Part shown: positions 1-9,467 of the stretch, one piece after another | How positions within the stretch are numbered: the stretch's first letter is position 1 | Layout of the letters: each line of letters starts with the position of its first letter | Source: Bacillus_BD oryzisoli | GTDB taxonomy: Bacteria; Bacillota; Bacilli; Bacillales; Cytobacillaceae | NCBI RefSeq assembly: GCF_036670025.1 | Contig: NZ_CP137640.1 | Span: 5,490,001-5,554,000 of the forward strand | DNA length: 64,000 bases | Direction: 5' to 3' | Notes under the pieces: generated by a model | The model's input: the letters and a program-made list of their open reading frames with translations, nothing else | The model's database searches: none | Told to the model about the DNA's origin: nothing | Made by a program: the position numbers and the translations under genes

Positions 1-54
1 ACCTGCCTTTACTTATGAATTTTCGAATGCTGTAAAAAGTTAAATATTTAAAAG

Positions 55-855
55 TTAATCCCTCTGTTTAACGAAAATGGACTTTTGCGACGATGGATTA
101 ATGACTAGATTACTATTTCTATCAAAAACCGGCGATTCATAATCATCCTGGTTAAAGTCACCTAGCGGCTCATACTTAGAAGCAACCTTAGTGTCAACAA
201 CCGAATATTGTGTAAAATGTACAACCATTAATCCCTGTGGATTGACCAGATGATCTAATTCAACAATCTGCTGCTCAAACTTTTCAAAAGGGTAGATTTT
301 TTTTAGACTAGTAACGCCTTTTGCTTTAATATAATGCGGTTTTCTCTGCAAAACTGCCATGCAGAAAATTGCGTCAAAGGGCCCATACTTTTCAATTTCT
401 TGCGATGTAGAATGTATAAATTTAATTTTTTCATCAACCTTAAGATTTCTACATATCGCAAGGCTATTTTTGTTTATCTCCGCACCTACTATTTGCGCAT
501 TAGGGAAGTATTGACGAAGGGTTAAAACCTCTTCACCTGTTGAACAACCATAGGAAAGTATTTTGATATCCTGTTTATCACCAAAATAATCCCGGCATGC
601 TGAAAAAATCTCAGGATAACGATTCATAAAAGTAAGTGGTGTTGTTTGATGTACGTTTTTTGAGTTTAGTAACTGCAAAAGAAGGATAGAGCGGAATTCT
701 TTATCAACACAAACACGTCTTAATGTTTGGACTGTATTCCATAATTGATAGAAACCTGATATTCCCGATCTAATAATTATATTTTTTGAGGATTGGTGCC
801 GTTTAACTGTTTGTTTCGCAGTTCCAATGATCAGCATACCTACTTTGGTTAACAT
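55..855 (-). CDS. class I SAM-dependent methyltransferase, CheR-like
   Basis: This 266-residue protein is probably an S-adenosylmethionine-dependent methyltransferase with unknown substrate. A Rossmann-type SAM motif is visible near residue 100 (SYGCSTGEEV), followed by an acidic strand end (VGAEINK), as in the catalytic half of CheR-like enzymes. The N-terminal 90 residues match nothing I recognise and there is no chemotaxis receptor-binding region, so chemotaxis is unlikely. ATG at 855 follows AGGGGA at a slightly long spacing. A good sigma-A-like promoter and a SinR-type palindrome lie just upstream, so it may be co-regulated with the eps and lasso operons. The fold is fairly certain; the role is not. 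Confidence 0.75.
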   Translation of the reverse strand: MLTKVGMLIIGTAKQTVKRHQSSKNIIIRSGISGFYQLWNTVQTLRRVCVDKEFRSILLLQLLNSKNVHQTTPLTFMNRYPEIFSACRDYFGDKQDIKILSYGCSTGEEVLTLRQYFPNAQIVGAEINKNSLAICRNLKVDEKIKFIHSTSQEIEKYGPFDAIFCMAVLQRKPHYIKAKGVTSLKKIYPFEKFEQQIVELDHLVNPQGLMVVHFTQYSVVDTKVASKYEPLGDFNQDDYESPVFDRNSNLVINPSSQKSIFVKQRD

Positions 856-902
856 ATTATAATAATCCCCTCATATTTTCTATATACACCAAAGAACAAA
901 TC

Positions 903-918
903 GTTCATTAAAAAGAAC
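903..918 (-). promoter_or_regulatory. SinR-type operator palindrome upstream of the methyltransferase gene
   Basis: On the minus strand the sequence reads GTTCTTTTTAATGAAC, with the GTTC-N8-GAAC geometry shared with four other sites in the window. It starts about 8 nt downstream of the -10 element at 927-932, so it covers the expected transcription start. An extra half-site (GTTCTTT) follows at 897-891. Assignment to SinR rests on the published half-site GTTCTYT and is inference. Confidence 0.6.
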
Positions 919-926
919 CTAATTTC

Positions 927-955
927 ATTATACATTTATTTGTTTTATTCATCAA
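927..955 (-). promoter_or_regulatory. sigma-A-like promoter for the methyltransferase gene
   Basis: On the minus strand TTGATG (955-950) and TATAAT (932-927) are separated by exactly 17 nt. The palindrome at 903-918 starts at the predicted +1 region. Confidence 0.6.
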
Positions 956-1129
956 TTAGAGGATTTTTAATAAAACTATAGGTGCTTTTTACATTTAAAC
1001 TTGTAAAGAATTTATGAATAAAGTTACTTCCATTATAAAATTAAATATTATATTCATTTTTTCACATTTAAGTAAATAGGATGGTTAAGTATGGAAAATT
1101 TCAACTTAGAATAAAAGGCTGGTGGATAT

Positions 1130-4100
1130 ATGATCTTAATTATTAAAGATTATTTCGAAGGCAGCTCAGGGGTTACAAAAACCTATCAAGAAGACATGAT
1201 GGGCTTTCATATTACAAATGACCATAATACATCATCCCTAACCTTTACGATTCACAACTTATCCATTTCAGTTAAACCGCTGGAAGCCTTTAAGGGTAAG
1301 TTTGCCCCTTTTAGATCCGTTACCGTTAACTCCACTATTCCTTATCGTGCTACCGTTTTGGCACCCTTTGATGAAACTGCCCCTCCTCCCGAACCAGATA
1401 TCACAGCACCTACTGAAGTAACTAATTTATCAGCAAATAATGTGACGGCAACATCATTTACCTTATCATGGACTGCTTCTGACTCCGAAGACGCTATAGG
1501 ATATGATATATACAAAGATGGGGAATTCCTTGCATCTGTATCAAATACAAATGTTGAAGTTACAGGGTTGTCTCCATCAACTGAATATACATTTAGTGTA
1601 ATGGCAAAAGACGCAGCCGGAAATATTTCGAGTGGAACCAGCATAACCATTTCTACCCTAGGAGTGGACACATCACCTCCTGTATTAACGATCACTCAAG
1701 GAGGGACTTTTACCGATACACAATCAGTTACGATGTCTACAAATGAAGATGCGACGATTTATTATACATTGGATGGGTCTGAACCAACTACATCTAGTTC
1801 CCTCTACACAGGACCGTTAACTTTAACGGATACAACTACTGTTAAAGCTTTTGCTAGGGATACTGCTGGGAATGAAAGTGCGGTTCAAACAGCGACCTAT
1901 ACAAAGGATGTAGCTGAATCAGACCCTGGAATCGTTACGGATGGGCTTGTTTTGCATTATGATTTTACTAATAGGACTGGAACTACCTCTAACACTATAA
2001 CTGACACTGTTAATAACGTGCCTGCTACTCTTGTTGGGGTTACCCATGACGGTTCCACTGACGGATATGTGGATAACAAGGGACTATTGTTACAAGTACA
2101 GGATTATGTTCAAATCCCTACGAATACAAGTCCCTTAAGTCAATTAATCAATTTAAATAGTGGTAATGGATTAACGATTCAAATGATTAGCTATGATACC
2201 AATGGTACACATTGGACAACAGACGGAAATGAATTAACTAGCACTAATTCCGGTGGAAGTGTTTTATATCGAAAAAATGATGGGAGCACTGGAAGAATGG
2301 GTGCTGGTACTTATTGGGTTATCGATAGCTCAGGATACAAGCAATCCTATAATGATGCTGTTAATCCAATTGGTTCAGAAGCAACAAACACATTTACATT
2401 TAGACTAAATTCTAACAACACTTTAAATGTATTTATAAACGACTCAATTGGTGAAACTCAAAATCCAGTTCCTAATGACTTTAAAGAGTTTATTAACACA
2501 TTGGCAAAGTCTCCACTTTATTTAAGAAAAAATGTATTACAAAATTCTCACCCTGAAAAACTAGTTGCATTTATGATCTACAATCGAGAACTTACTGATG
2601 AGGAAATCAGAAACACTTATCGTTATTTCCGAAATAAAGATCCACTCGAAGGGATATCTGTGAATCCTTCCAACGTACAATTAAATCGTGGTGAAAAACA
2701 AAGACTTTCTGTAAGAGGGTTACCAAATCTATATACAGAACTATTGGATATCAGTTACCAAAGTGGTAATGAGGGATATGTAACTGTAGATAAAAGTGGA
2801 ATACTAACAGGAGTGAATGATGGAGAAACAACAGTCTCAGTAACAGCTACCTTAGGAGACCAAACTTTTATGGATTATATAAATGTAAAGATAGGGGGAC
2901 TGATTACTGCCCCTCCTTCTTCTACAAGAGTCATTAATGGAATGTCAATTAATCGAAAAATGGATTCTATTAAGGTAGGAGAAAACTTCGTTGTCATGGC
3001 TACTGCCCTATCTAGCGACCTGCCGTATGATATTTATAACGATAATATTGTTATATGGGAAAGTTCAAATCCAGATGTAGCCAGAGTACAATATGGGGTT
3101 TTAGAAGGTGTATCGTCAGGAACAGCAACACTTACCGCTTATGATGCAACCAAAACATATTCCTCAAGTTTTGATATTAATGTTGTTAATCATATGGAAA
3201 CACAATTAAAAGATGCAGACATTTATTATGTTAATGTTAGTATTTACTCCATTAAAATAAATAATACAGATTCCACTAATACTACAAACGGCATTCAAAA
3301 TGCTTTAAATTATGCCTCCACTAATGGTTATAAGAAAATTGTCTTTCCTTATGGCACATACTTAATAAGCCCTGCTGTTAGAACGATTTTTCCACCCTCT
3401 GATATGATTATCGATTTCAGCAATTCCATTATCAATATTGAACCTAGTCCATTAACATCAACAGGCTATAAAATGTTCTATTTTACAAATGTAAAAAATA
3501 CAAAATTGATGAGAGCACATGTATATGGTGAACGAGATTCAACAACAATTCAAAACTCTGTAGAAAATTGTTTAAGCGTTTTGATTGATGATTGCCTAAA
3601 CTCCGGCTTTGAATCCTGCACTTTTAGCAAATCACCAGGATTTAATGTAATTACTGGAACCCTTAGAAATAAGAATATGGGAAAAAATACTCAAAGTATA
3701 TCTGTCAGTAGATTTAATTTTGAATTAGGCAATATTGATGAAAATGGGCAGAATGATAACAGAATTACTAAAAACTACTACAGATACAACCAATATATGA
3801 ATGTATCTGGGTTAGGAGAATATTATTTACTGGGATATACTCAAGGGTATCATGGATATCCACATTTAAGATCAAGATTATATTCGATCCATTTTTATGA
3901 TCAGAACTATAATCATATTGAATCACAAATGTATAACTTGCAGTATTATAATTATCCGAAACCTCCCAATGCCAAGTATGCAAAAATTGTGATTTACCAG
4001 GAAGCTCCTCCATCATCAGGAGATACTGACTTTAATGGTGCCGTTGCTTTTATCAGGACAATAGGTATGCCGAGAAACTGTTATATTAAAAATTGTACGT

Positions 4101-4543
4101 TGGAAGATAACTTTAGTACAGGTCTTGCTATGTGCGGTGGCCAAGGCTGGACGATAGAAGGGAATATGTTCTCCAATAATAGAGGAAGAATGCCTGGATG
4201 TGACATCGATTGGGAAGATGGATGGGAGCATATGGTTGGAGATGTTTTAAAGAAAAATACCTTTAACTCAAGATTAGGGGTCATTTTTAGCGCTGGTGGC
4301 AGCTTGGCTGCTTTTGATAATACATTTAATCAGTCAACTATGACGGTATGGAGCAGAACACAAAATTTCAGGATATTTAATAACGAATTTAATAGTAAAG
4401 GGGGGTTTACAAATGACTTTAAAACACAAGGTGATTCAGTTTTAGCCAGAAACATTTTTACAGATGGTGCTAACTATTCTACAGGTATTAACCATACCGG
4501 TGCTAATTATAAAGTCCATAATATTTATAATACTGTTGTTTAA
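1130..4543 (+). CDS. modular surface/tail-spike-like protein: FN3, CHB-HEX-like, LamG-like, Ig-like and right-handed beta-helix
   Basis: The 1137-residue protein is built of modules. Residues 1-85 form a short beta-rich head (ending near YRATVLAPF). Residues 90-175 look like fibronectin type III (LSWTASDSEDAIGYDIYKDG). Residues 180-260 look like the C-terminal module of chitobiases (IYYTLDGSEPTTSSSLY). Residues 265-510 resemble a LamG/concanavalin fold and residues 510-695 hold two bacterial Ig-like (Big2) repeats. The remainder starts like pectate-lyase-superfamily helices (NGIQNALNYASTNGYKKIVFPYGTYLI). There is no signal peptide, transmembrane segment or sortase motif, so secretion is unexplained. 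The architecture suits polysaccharide binding or depolymerisation, which is suggestive beside an exopolysaccharide locus. GGTGG precedes the ATG. Confidence 0.7.
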   Translation: MILIIKDYFEGSSGVTKTYQEDMMGFHITNDHNTSSLTFTIHNLSISVKPLEAFKGKFAPFRSVTVNSTIPYRATVLAPFDETAPPPEPDITAPTEVTNLSANNVTATSFTLSWTASDSEDAIGYDIYKDGEFLASVSNTNVEVTGLSPSTEYTFSVMAKDAAGNISSGTSITISTLGVDTSPPVLTITQGGTFTDTQSVTMSTNEDATIYYTLDGSEPTTSSSLYTGPLTLTDTTTVKAFARDTAGNESAVQTATYTKDVAESDPGIVTDGLVLHYDFTNRTGTTSNTITDTVNNVPATLVGVTHDGSTDGYVDNKGLLLQVQDYVQIPTNTSPLSQLINLNSGNGLTIQMISYDTNGTHWTTDGNELTSTNSGGSVLYRKNDGSTGRMGAGTYWVIDSSGYKQSYNDAVNPIGSEATNTFTFRLNSNNTLNVFINDSIGETQNPVPNDFKEFINTLAKSPLYLRKNVLQNSHPEKLVAFMIYNRELTDEEIRNTYRYFRNKDPLEGISVNPSNVQLNRGEKQRLSVRGLPNLYTELLDISYQSGNEGYVTVDKSGILTGVNDGETTVSVTATLGDQTFMDYINVKIGGLITAPPSSTRVINGMSINRKMDSIKVGENFVVMATALSSDLPYDIYNDNIVIWESSNPDVARVQYGVLEGVSSGTATLTAYDATKTYSSSFDINVVNHMETQLKDADIYYVNVSIYSIKINNTDSTNTTNGIQNALNYASTNGYKKIVFPYGTYLISPAVRTIFPPSDMIIDFSNSIINIEPSPLTSTGYKMFYFTNVKNTKLMRAHVYGERDSTTIQNSVENCLSVLIDDCLNSGFESCTFSKSPGFNVITGTLRNKNMGKNTQSISVSRFNFELGNIDENGQNDNRITKNYYRYNQYMNVSGLGEYYLLGYTQGYHGYPHLRSRLYSIHFYDQNYNHIESQMYNLQYYNYPKPPNAKYAKIVIYQEAPPSSGDTDFNGAVAFIRTIGMPRNCYIKNCTLEDNFSTGLAMCGGQGWTIEGNMFSNNRGRMPGCDIDWEDGWEHMVGDVLKKNTFNSRLGVIFSAGGSLAAFDNTFNQSTMTVWSRTQNFRIFNNEFNSKGGFTNDFKTQGDSVLARNIFTDGANYSTGINHTGANYKVHNIYNTVV

Positions 4544-4634
4544 TATATAATTATAAGAGTGATAATAATACTAAACTGACTTCCAAATAGAAACTTTAGT
4601 AACTACACTCCCATAGCTAATTTTACTCTTCCTT

Positions 4635-4661
4635 AACCTCTGCTATGGTCAAGCAGAGGTT
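4635..4661. terminator. hairpin between convergent genes
   Basis: A perfect 10-bp stem (AACCTCTGCT / AGCAGAGGTT) with a 7-nt loop lies between the ends of the beta-helix gene (+) and the last eps-operon gene (-). The T-rich stretch follows on the plus side after a short gap, so it is a plausible but imperfect terminator and may serve both directions. Confidence 0.55.
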
Positions 4662-4691
4662 CACTTTATATTTTTTCACTTTTGTTTCTTA

Positions 4692-5783
4692 TCATTTCTG
4701 GATAGAAAAATTCTTACTACTCATAACATTTCTGTCGTTACTAATACCTCTTCCTACTTGTCCAACAATATATTTCCCAATTTTAAATTGATTAAATATT
4801 AAAGTAGTTATCATTGACAATCCAATCCCTACTACAAATAAAATAATTGTAAATGAAGTTATATTAATCTCCGGAGTATAAAGATTTAACACTTGTTCTG
4901 TTATTTTCTGAAAGAAAGGATGTAACAAATAGATTCCAAATGAGTATTGACTAATGATTTCTATTACTTTTGGAGTTTTTCTAATTTTAGTAGCTAAATA
5001 AAATAAACATAAAATTACACTAAAAGTATAAAAGAAAACATCAATTCTTTTAGATGACATTACTTCTAATAATTTTACATGATATAAAAATTGTAAAGTC
5101 GAAAGTGATAGAATAAAGAAAAGAGCTATATACTTTTTAGAAAAACACTTAACAAAAGATAGAAACTCTAAATATCTAGAACCACAATAATAAGCCACAG
5201 TAAAATAGCCAACCCAAGCAAAAAAAGGCAAAATGTTCAACTTTCCTAAATAAAAGTCACTTATAAAATTATTTAAAAATGGTTTTATTTCAGGTACAAT
5301 AAAATTGAAAAATCCAAGATATAGTATATTTACAATTATAGAAGTAATTATAACAATGTTAGGATTAAATTTGTTTACAATCTTCTTTATAAAGAACATA
5401 TGAAGTAAATAAAATTGAAAAATGACTAAAATAAAATAGCCATGAAAACTACCTAATACTATCTTTAAAAAAACTTCAACTAAAAATCCTTTAAAATTTA
5501 TGTCATAACTCATTGTATCTAACCATGTATACAAAATTCCTATGCATACGTAAGGGATAAAAATGTATCGCATTCTTTTTAATATAAATCCTTTTGGTGT
5601 ATTTCGCGGGTAAGAATAGGCTATAACAAATTCTGAAATAAAAATAAAAGCTGGGGTGCCAAACATTAGTGACAATCGTATAAAGTCAGCAAAAAATTCG
5701 AATAAATTACTGGTATTATCAAAAAACATCAGTGATGAACTTAATGCATGCATTAATACTATCCCCACACAAGCTATATACAT
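4692..5783 (-). CDS. acyltransferase family 3 membrane protein with an apparent N-terminal frameshift
   Basis: This polytopic protein (363 residues from the ATG at 5783) has about ten hydrophobic segments and the family 3 acyltransferase pattern (IACVGIVLMHALSS near the N terminus). Such enzymes O-acetylate or O-succinylate cell-surface polysaccharides. The ATG at 5783 has no ribosome site. In another frame, an ATG at 5818 preceded by AAGGGG encodes MKVQVKEIFLLRCI, the usual family N terminus, and would join smoothly to ACVGIVLMH if two bases (TA) in the TATATA run at 5775-5780 were absent. So the gene is probably frameshifted relative to its ancestor, or read from an internal start without residues 1-13. 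It is the last gene of the eps operon. Confidence 0.75.
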   Translation of the reverse strand: MYIACVGIVLMHALSSSLMFFDNTSNLFEFFADFIRLSLMFGTPAFIFISEFVIAYSYPRNTPKGFILKRMRYIFIPYVCIGILYTWLDTMSYDINFKGFLVEVFLKIVLGSFHGYFILVIFQFYLLHMFFIKKIVNKFNPNIVIITSIIVNILYLGFFNFIVPEIKPFLNNFISDFYLGKLNILPFFAWVGYFTVAYYCGSRYLEFLSFVKCFSKKYIALFFILSLSTLQFLYHVKLLEVMSSKRIDVFFYTFSVILCLFYLATKIRKTPKVIEIISQYSFGIYLLHPFFQKITEQVLNLYTPEINITSFTIILFVVGIGLSMITTLIFNQFKIGKYIVGQVGRGISNDRNVMSSKNFSIQK

Positions 5784-5833
5784 CTTAAAAGAAATATCTC
5801 TTTGACTTGCACCTTCATAATCTATACCCCTTC

Positions 5834-7384
5834 TTAAACTTCTAATTTATTTTTTCTGTATTTTTTCATACTCATTATCCTTGGAAGAAAATTGTTAATA
5901 ACTCCTAGTAAATGTTTAAATTCTTCTGTCCGATGGAAAATAGAAATATAAATGAGGTTCGGTACAATCATGCAGATAACTCCCCTTAATACTAAAGAAA
6001 TAAATCCATCAGCTAGAAATTCATTACATATAAAACTTGTTATAACACAGGATCCTATTCCAATTAGTAAAAAATAAGCATATTTAAGAAAATAACTTTT
6101 TACAGTTATCTTAAATACATTTTTATAAACCAAGTAAGGTGCAATCCAAAATGGAACTGTGAGAGTACTGATTAGTGTCCCAACAAATACACCCACTATA
6201 CCAAAATACTGCACGAGTATCATGGAAGCTATTAAATTTACTGCTGCCTCAATAAAAGGTGCGTACCTATCTTCGTGAAAAATTCCCGAAGTTGTTTTAA
6301 TTGTAGATATAGACCGTCTCATCCCAGAAACATAGAAGTTAATCATTAAGATAATGATTAAACCTTTACTCATAATAAAATCTGAGCCAAGCCATAATTT
6401 AATAAAAGGTTCAATAATGATATATAAAAAGGTGGTAAAAAACGAGTATATCCAAAAGTTAAAAAACATGGTTACTTTAAAAATATTATAGATTTTCTCA
6501 TTACTTTCTGTTGCAACTAGGTTTCCAATACTATGAATAATATTGTTAAAAACTTGATTAATAAAAGTTCTACAAATATTAATTAACATATAATAATTTG
6601 AATACAATCCTACAGCAGTAACACTGACAAATGAAGCGATAATCAAATTATCCGTTCCAAAAACAGCATATCCTCCTATATTATGCAATACTAAAGCTTT
6701 TACATTCTTAACGATATTACTTTTAGTTTCCCTATCCAGACTACTTGACACCTTATCCTTTATAAAAGGATACATTTTATTTACTAATATAGATAATATA
6801 ATAGAAGTCATTATAGTAATTAAAATATCTATGATTAAATATAAAATATAATTACTCGTAAAATACAATATTGCAATTTTAATAAACGTAGCAATAACAG
6901 TTGATATAGTATATACACCTGTCACAATATAACTTTTCTGACAAACATTTAGAAAAGAGATTTTATGTGAAAATAAATAAGAAGCTGCTGTATTTAATAA
7001 AAAAAGCAAATAAATTAAATTAACATTTTCTACGTTGGTATCATGTGTAAAATGTTCTAAAAACGGTAATATTGAAAGTCCTAGCAGAAAAATAACAATA
7101 GCTATAACTTTATATGCTTTCTTGTAGAAATTCATTAACATATTTATTTTCTCGATATTATTTTCTGCCACTGGTTTATATAAATTATATATAATAGCAG
7201 AACCAATACCTGCTTCAGCTAAAGAAAGCATACCAAGTACATTGGTAAATAAACCATTTATACCAAGATACTCTATTCCTAAATAGGAAATAAATACTGT
7301 TCTTGAAAGAAAACTGAGTAGTGTGATAATAATTTGGCTACCTAAACCAGTAGATATATTGATAATTGAGTTCTTTACTCGCAT
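5834..7384 (-). CDS. polysaccharide flippase, Wzx/MATE-like
   Basis: The 516-residue protein has about 12-14 membrane segments and belongs to the polysaccharide-biosynthesis (Wzx, MVF/MATE-fold) exporters. It should flip undecaprenyl-linked repeat units across the membrane in a Wzx/Wzy pathway and fill the role of B. subtilis EpsK. The N-terminal pattern (SRTVFISYLGIEYLGINGLFTNVLGMLSLAEAGIG, residues 27-61) is typical of the family. A basic cytoplasmic tail ends the protein. AGGAGAAG precedes the ATG. It lies near the distal end of the operon, which is very AT-rich. Confidence 0.9.
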   Translation of the reverse strand: MRVKNSIINISTGLGSQIIITLLSFLSRTVFISYLGIEYLGINGLFTNVLGMLSLAEAGIGSAIIYNLYKPVAENNIEKINMLMNFYKKAYKVIAIVIFLLGLSILPFLEHFTHDTNVENVNLIYLLFLLNTAASYLFSHKISFLNVCQKSYIVTGVYTISTVIATFIKIAILYFTSNYILYLIIDILITIMTSIILSILVNKMYPFIKDKVSSSLDRETKSNIVKNVKALVLHNIGGYAVFGTDNLIIASFVSVTAVGLYSNYYMLINICRTFINQVFNNIIHSIGNLVATESNEKIYNIFKVTMFFNFWIYSFFTTFLYIIIEPFIKLWLGSDFIMSKGLIIILMINFYVSGMRRSISTIKTTSGIFHEDRYAPFIEAAVNLIASMILVQYFGIVGVFVGTLISTLTVPFWIAPYLVYKNVFKITVKSYFLKYAYFLLIGIGSCVITSFICNEFLADGFISLVLRGVICMIVPNLIYISIFHRTEEFKHLLGVINNFLPRIMSMKKYRKNKLEV

Positions 7385-7463
7385 TTCTTCTCCTGCTTTT
7401 CTAATTATTTATTAAAAAAATAAATTATTTCTAACCACTGTAAGTAAATATATACACACACAC

Positions 7464-8537
7464 TTATACTAACATCGCTTTTTTAATTTTTTCATAATAT
7501 GAAATGCTGAAGCCATTATCATATTTACATGGTTTCAAGCCTTTAAGTTCCTTAACCAATTCTGGTACTTCGTCAATAGAATCTGTATATTTAATATATT
7601 TTAAATGCTTAATCCAATCATATGTACCTTTTACTTTATAATTATAATTACTTAACGCAATACAAGGTGTACCAGTTATTGCAGCAAATACCATGCCGTG
7701 CAATCTATCTGTTATTACGATCTCTGCTTGCCTAAATTCCTTAAATTTTGCTTCCACACTTTCAAAATTACTCTCCCCAATAGTATCTGTAATTGATACT
7801 TTAGAAAATTCACCCTCTAATATATCTAAAATCTCTAATTTCTCAGCTTTTGATAGTAATCCTTCAATATCATTTCTACAACAAAATAAAGCTCCCTTTC
7901 TAACCTCATTTGTTAGGGATTTATTCAAAGTTAAAACTATATCAGGCGTTAAGATAGTTTGATTATTATTAAAATTACTCCTCATTAAATCATACGATTT
8001 TCTTTCTCTTGCAATTAAAGTTAATTTTTTATGATTACCATAAATCTCTTTAGATTTAATTAACTCCCTGCTGCCTTCCTCATTCGGAGTAAAGTACATG
8101 GTCTGAGGAAATAAAATAATGTTGTTATTAGGAAATAATTGAATTATGGTTCTACGTGTATTTTCAGCTCTTTTATATTCATTTCCTAAGTTACCGCCAC
8201 CATGCAACACAAATATATCATTTAAACGCGCATGTTTCTTAACGATATTGATATAATTATTAAACTTACCTAGGCCTAAACTAACAATTTTATACTCTTT
8301 AAAGTTATCCTTTAGAAACTGAAGTTCTGCCATTAAAATAGCTTGATCTCCCAAATTTCTATGGTCACAAGCATCTAATATAAATATCTTTTTTACTGCA
8401 CTTATTTCATCAAGATATTTTGTTAATTGATTACGATCTTTTGAGTCCATTATTTGCTGTTTTATGTTTTCTATATATCTTTCTACCTTTAAGTATCTCT
8501 TTATTTTTATAGGAATTAGTTTTTTTATCAAATTCAT
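7464..8537 (-). CDS. polysaccharide pyruvyl transferase family protein (distal copy)
   Basis: This 357-residue protein belongs to the polysaccharide pyruvyl transferase family (CsaB, WcaK, EpsI/EpsO types), which transfers pyruvate from phosphoenolpyruvate to sugars as ketals. Family marks visible are LDACDHRNLGDQAI near residue 50, VLHGGGNLG near 115 and the C-terminal TDRLHGMVFAAITGTPCIAL near 280. I chose the ATG at 8537 because AGAGGTGA sits just before it; an ATG 7 codons upstream overlaps the preceding gene end. Two such enzymes lie in this operon, pointing to an acidic, pyruvylated polymer. Confidence 0.88.
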   Translation of the reverse strand: MNLIKKLIPIKIKRYLKVERYIENIKQQIMDSKDRNQLTKYLDEISAVKKIFILDACDHRNLGDQAILMAELQFLKDNFKEYKIVSLGLGKFNNYINIVKKHARLNDIFVLHGGGNLGNEYKRAENTRRTIIQLFPNNNIILFPQTMYFTPNEEGSRELIKSKEIYGNHKKLTLIARERKSYDLMRSNFNNNQTILTPDIVLTLNKSLTNEVRKGALFCCRNDIEGLLSKAEKLEILDILEGEFSKVSITDTIGESNFESVEAKFKEFRQAEIVITDRLHGMVFAAITGTPCIALSNYNYKVKGTYDWIKHLKYIKYTDSIDEVPELVKELKGLKPCKYDNGFSISYYEKIKKAMLV

Positions 8538-8557
8538 CTCTTCACCTCTTTGCTTCA

Positions 8558-9463
8558 TTAAATTATTTGATCTATAATTTGCTTTTCATATTCGGTATCA
8601 AAAAAAGGTTTATCATCTTGAACTCTATTGTTTGCTTCAATTACATATTTATTTTCAATTTTTGTTCTTACATTTGTCTTTTTCAAGAACCATTCAAACT
8701 CTACATCTAAATGGCCGATATCAATTGTCTGGTAACCTGATATATGCAGATCATAAGATAAAATAGTTGCTGTAGGTCCTAGTGCAATAAGAACAAGTTT
8801 TTCTTTATCGTGCTTTTTGGCTTTTTGAAGAATTAAATCATATTTTTCAAACGCATTTTCACTAGGTGCCAGTATTCTCTGGATTGAATTAGCATTGTCA
8901 AATAAATTATTTCCTAGTCCTAATCTAGAAAATTTACCTTCGATTATTAATAAGTCTCTATTTTCCCAAATTTTTTTCACGTTATCGAAATAATTTTTTA
9001 AGTTTGTTTTATCTTCTATCGCTATATAATTCCTAGTAAAAGTTGAATTATAATAGGTTTTGTTACGATCTAAGTGCTTATACCATAATAAACGATAGTT
9101 TGCTACATGGTCCTTCCAAAACTTTTTAGACTCATTTGTTCTCATAGATAAATCGGATTTTGAAAAAACCTTCGGAATACACACAATTAAATCATCATCA
9201 TTACTAACTAATATTTCTTTTAATCTTCTGCTTAACTCATCAGATCTTTTTTGAAATTTTAAATCCTTCGATTGAATTAAAAGGTGAAATTCACCATCTC
9301 CATATCTACTTACTGAACATTTATCATTTATAATCTTATCTATTGTTTCTTCACTAGATAATACATAAGGCTTTTGTGTTAAAATTGAAATCATTTTGTC
9401 TTTCCCAAAAAAGTAAAGTAAATCTATCTGTTCCTTCATATTAACCAATAATTTTTTAATCAT
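8558..9463 (-). CDS. GT-D fold glycosyltransferase (DUF1792 type)
   Basis: The 301-residue protein matches the GT-D (former DUF1792) glycosyltransferases, first described in streptococcal adhesin glycosylation loci and common in polysaccharide clusters. The diagnostic start is seen: SRYGDGEFHLL near residue 50 (R-x-G-D-G-E), plus a later LIALGPTATILSYDLHISGYQTIDIGHLD near residues 228-256. The sugar donor cannot be read from sequence. AGGTGA precedes the ATG. It lies 4 nt downstream of the preceding GT2 gene and is followed closely by the pyruvyl transferase, so it is translated from the same operon. Confidence 0.85.
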   Translation of the reverse strand: MIKKLLVNMKEQIDLLYFFGKDKMISILTQKPYVLSSEETIDKIINDKCSVSRYGDGEFHLLIQSKDLKFQKRSDELSRRLKEILVSNDDDLIVCIPKVFSKSDLSMRTNESKKFWKDHVANYRLLWYKHLDRNKTYYNSTFTRNYIAIEDKTNLKNYFDNVKKIWENRDLLIIEGKFSRLGLGNNLFDNANSIQRILAPSENAFEKYDLILQKAKKHDKEKLVLIALGPTATILSYDLHISGYQTIDIGHLDVEFEWFLKKTNVRTKIENKYVIEANNRVQDDKPFFDTEYEKQIIDQII

Positions 9464-9467
9464 TTAA

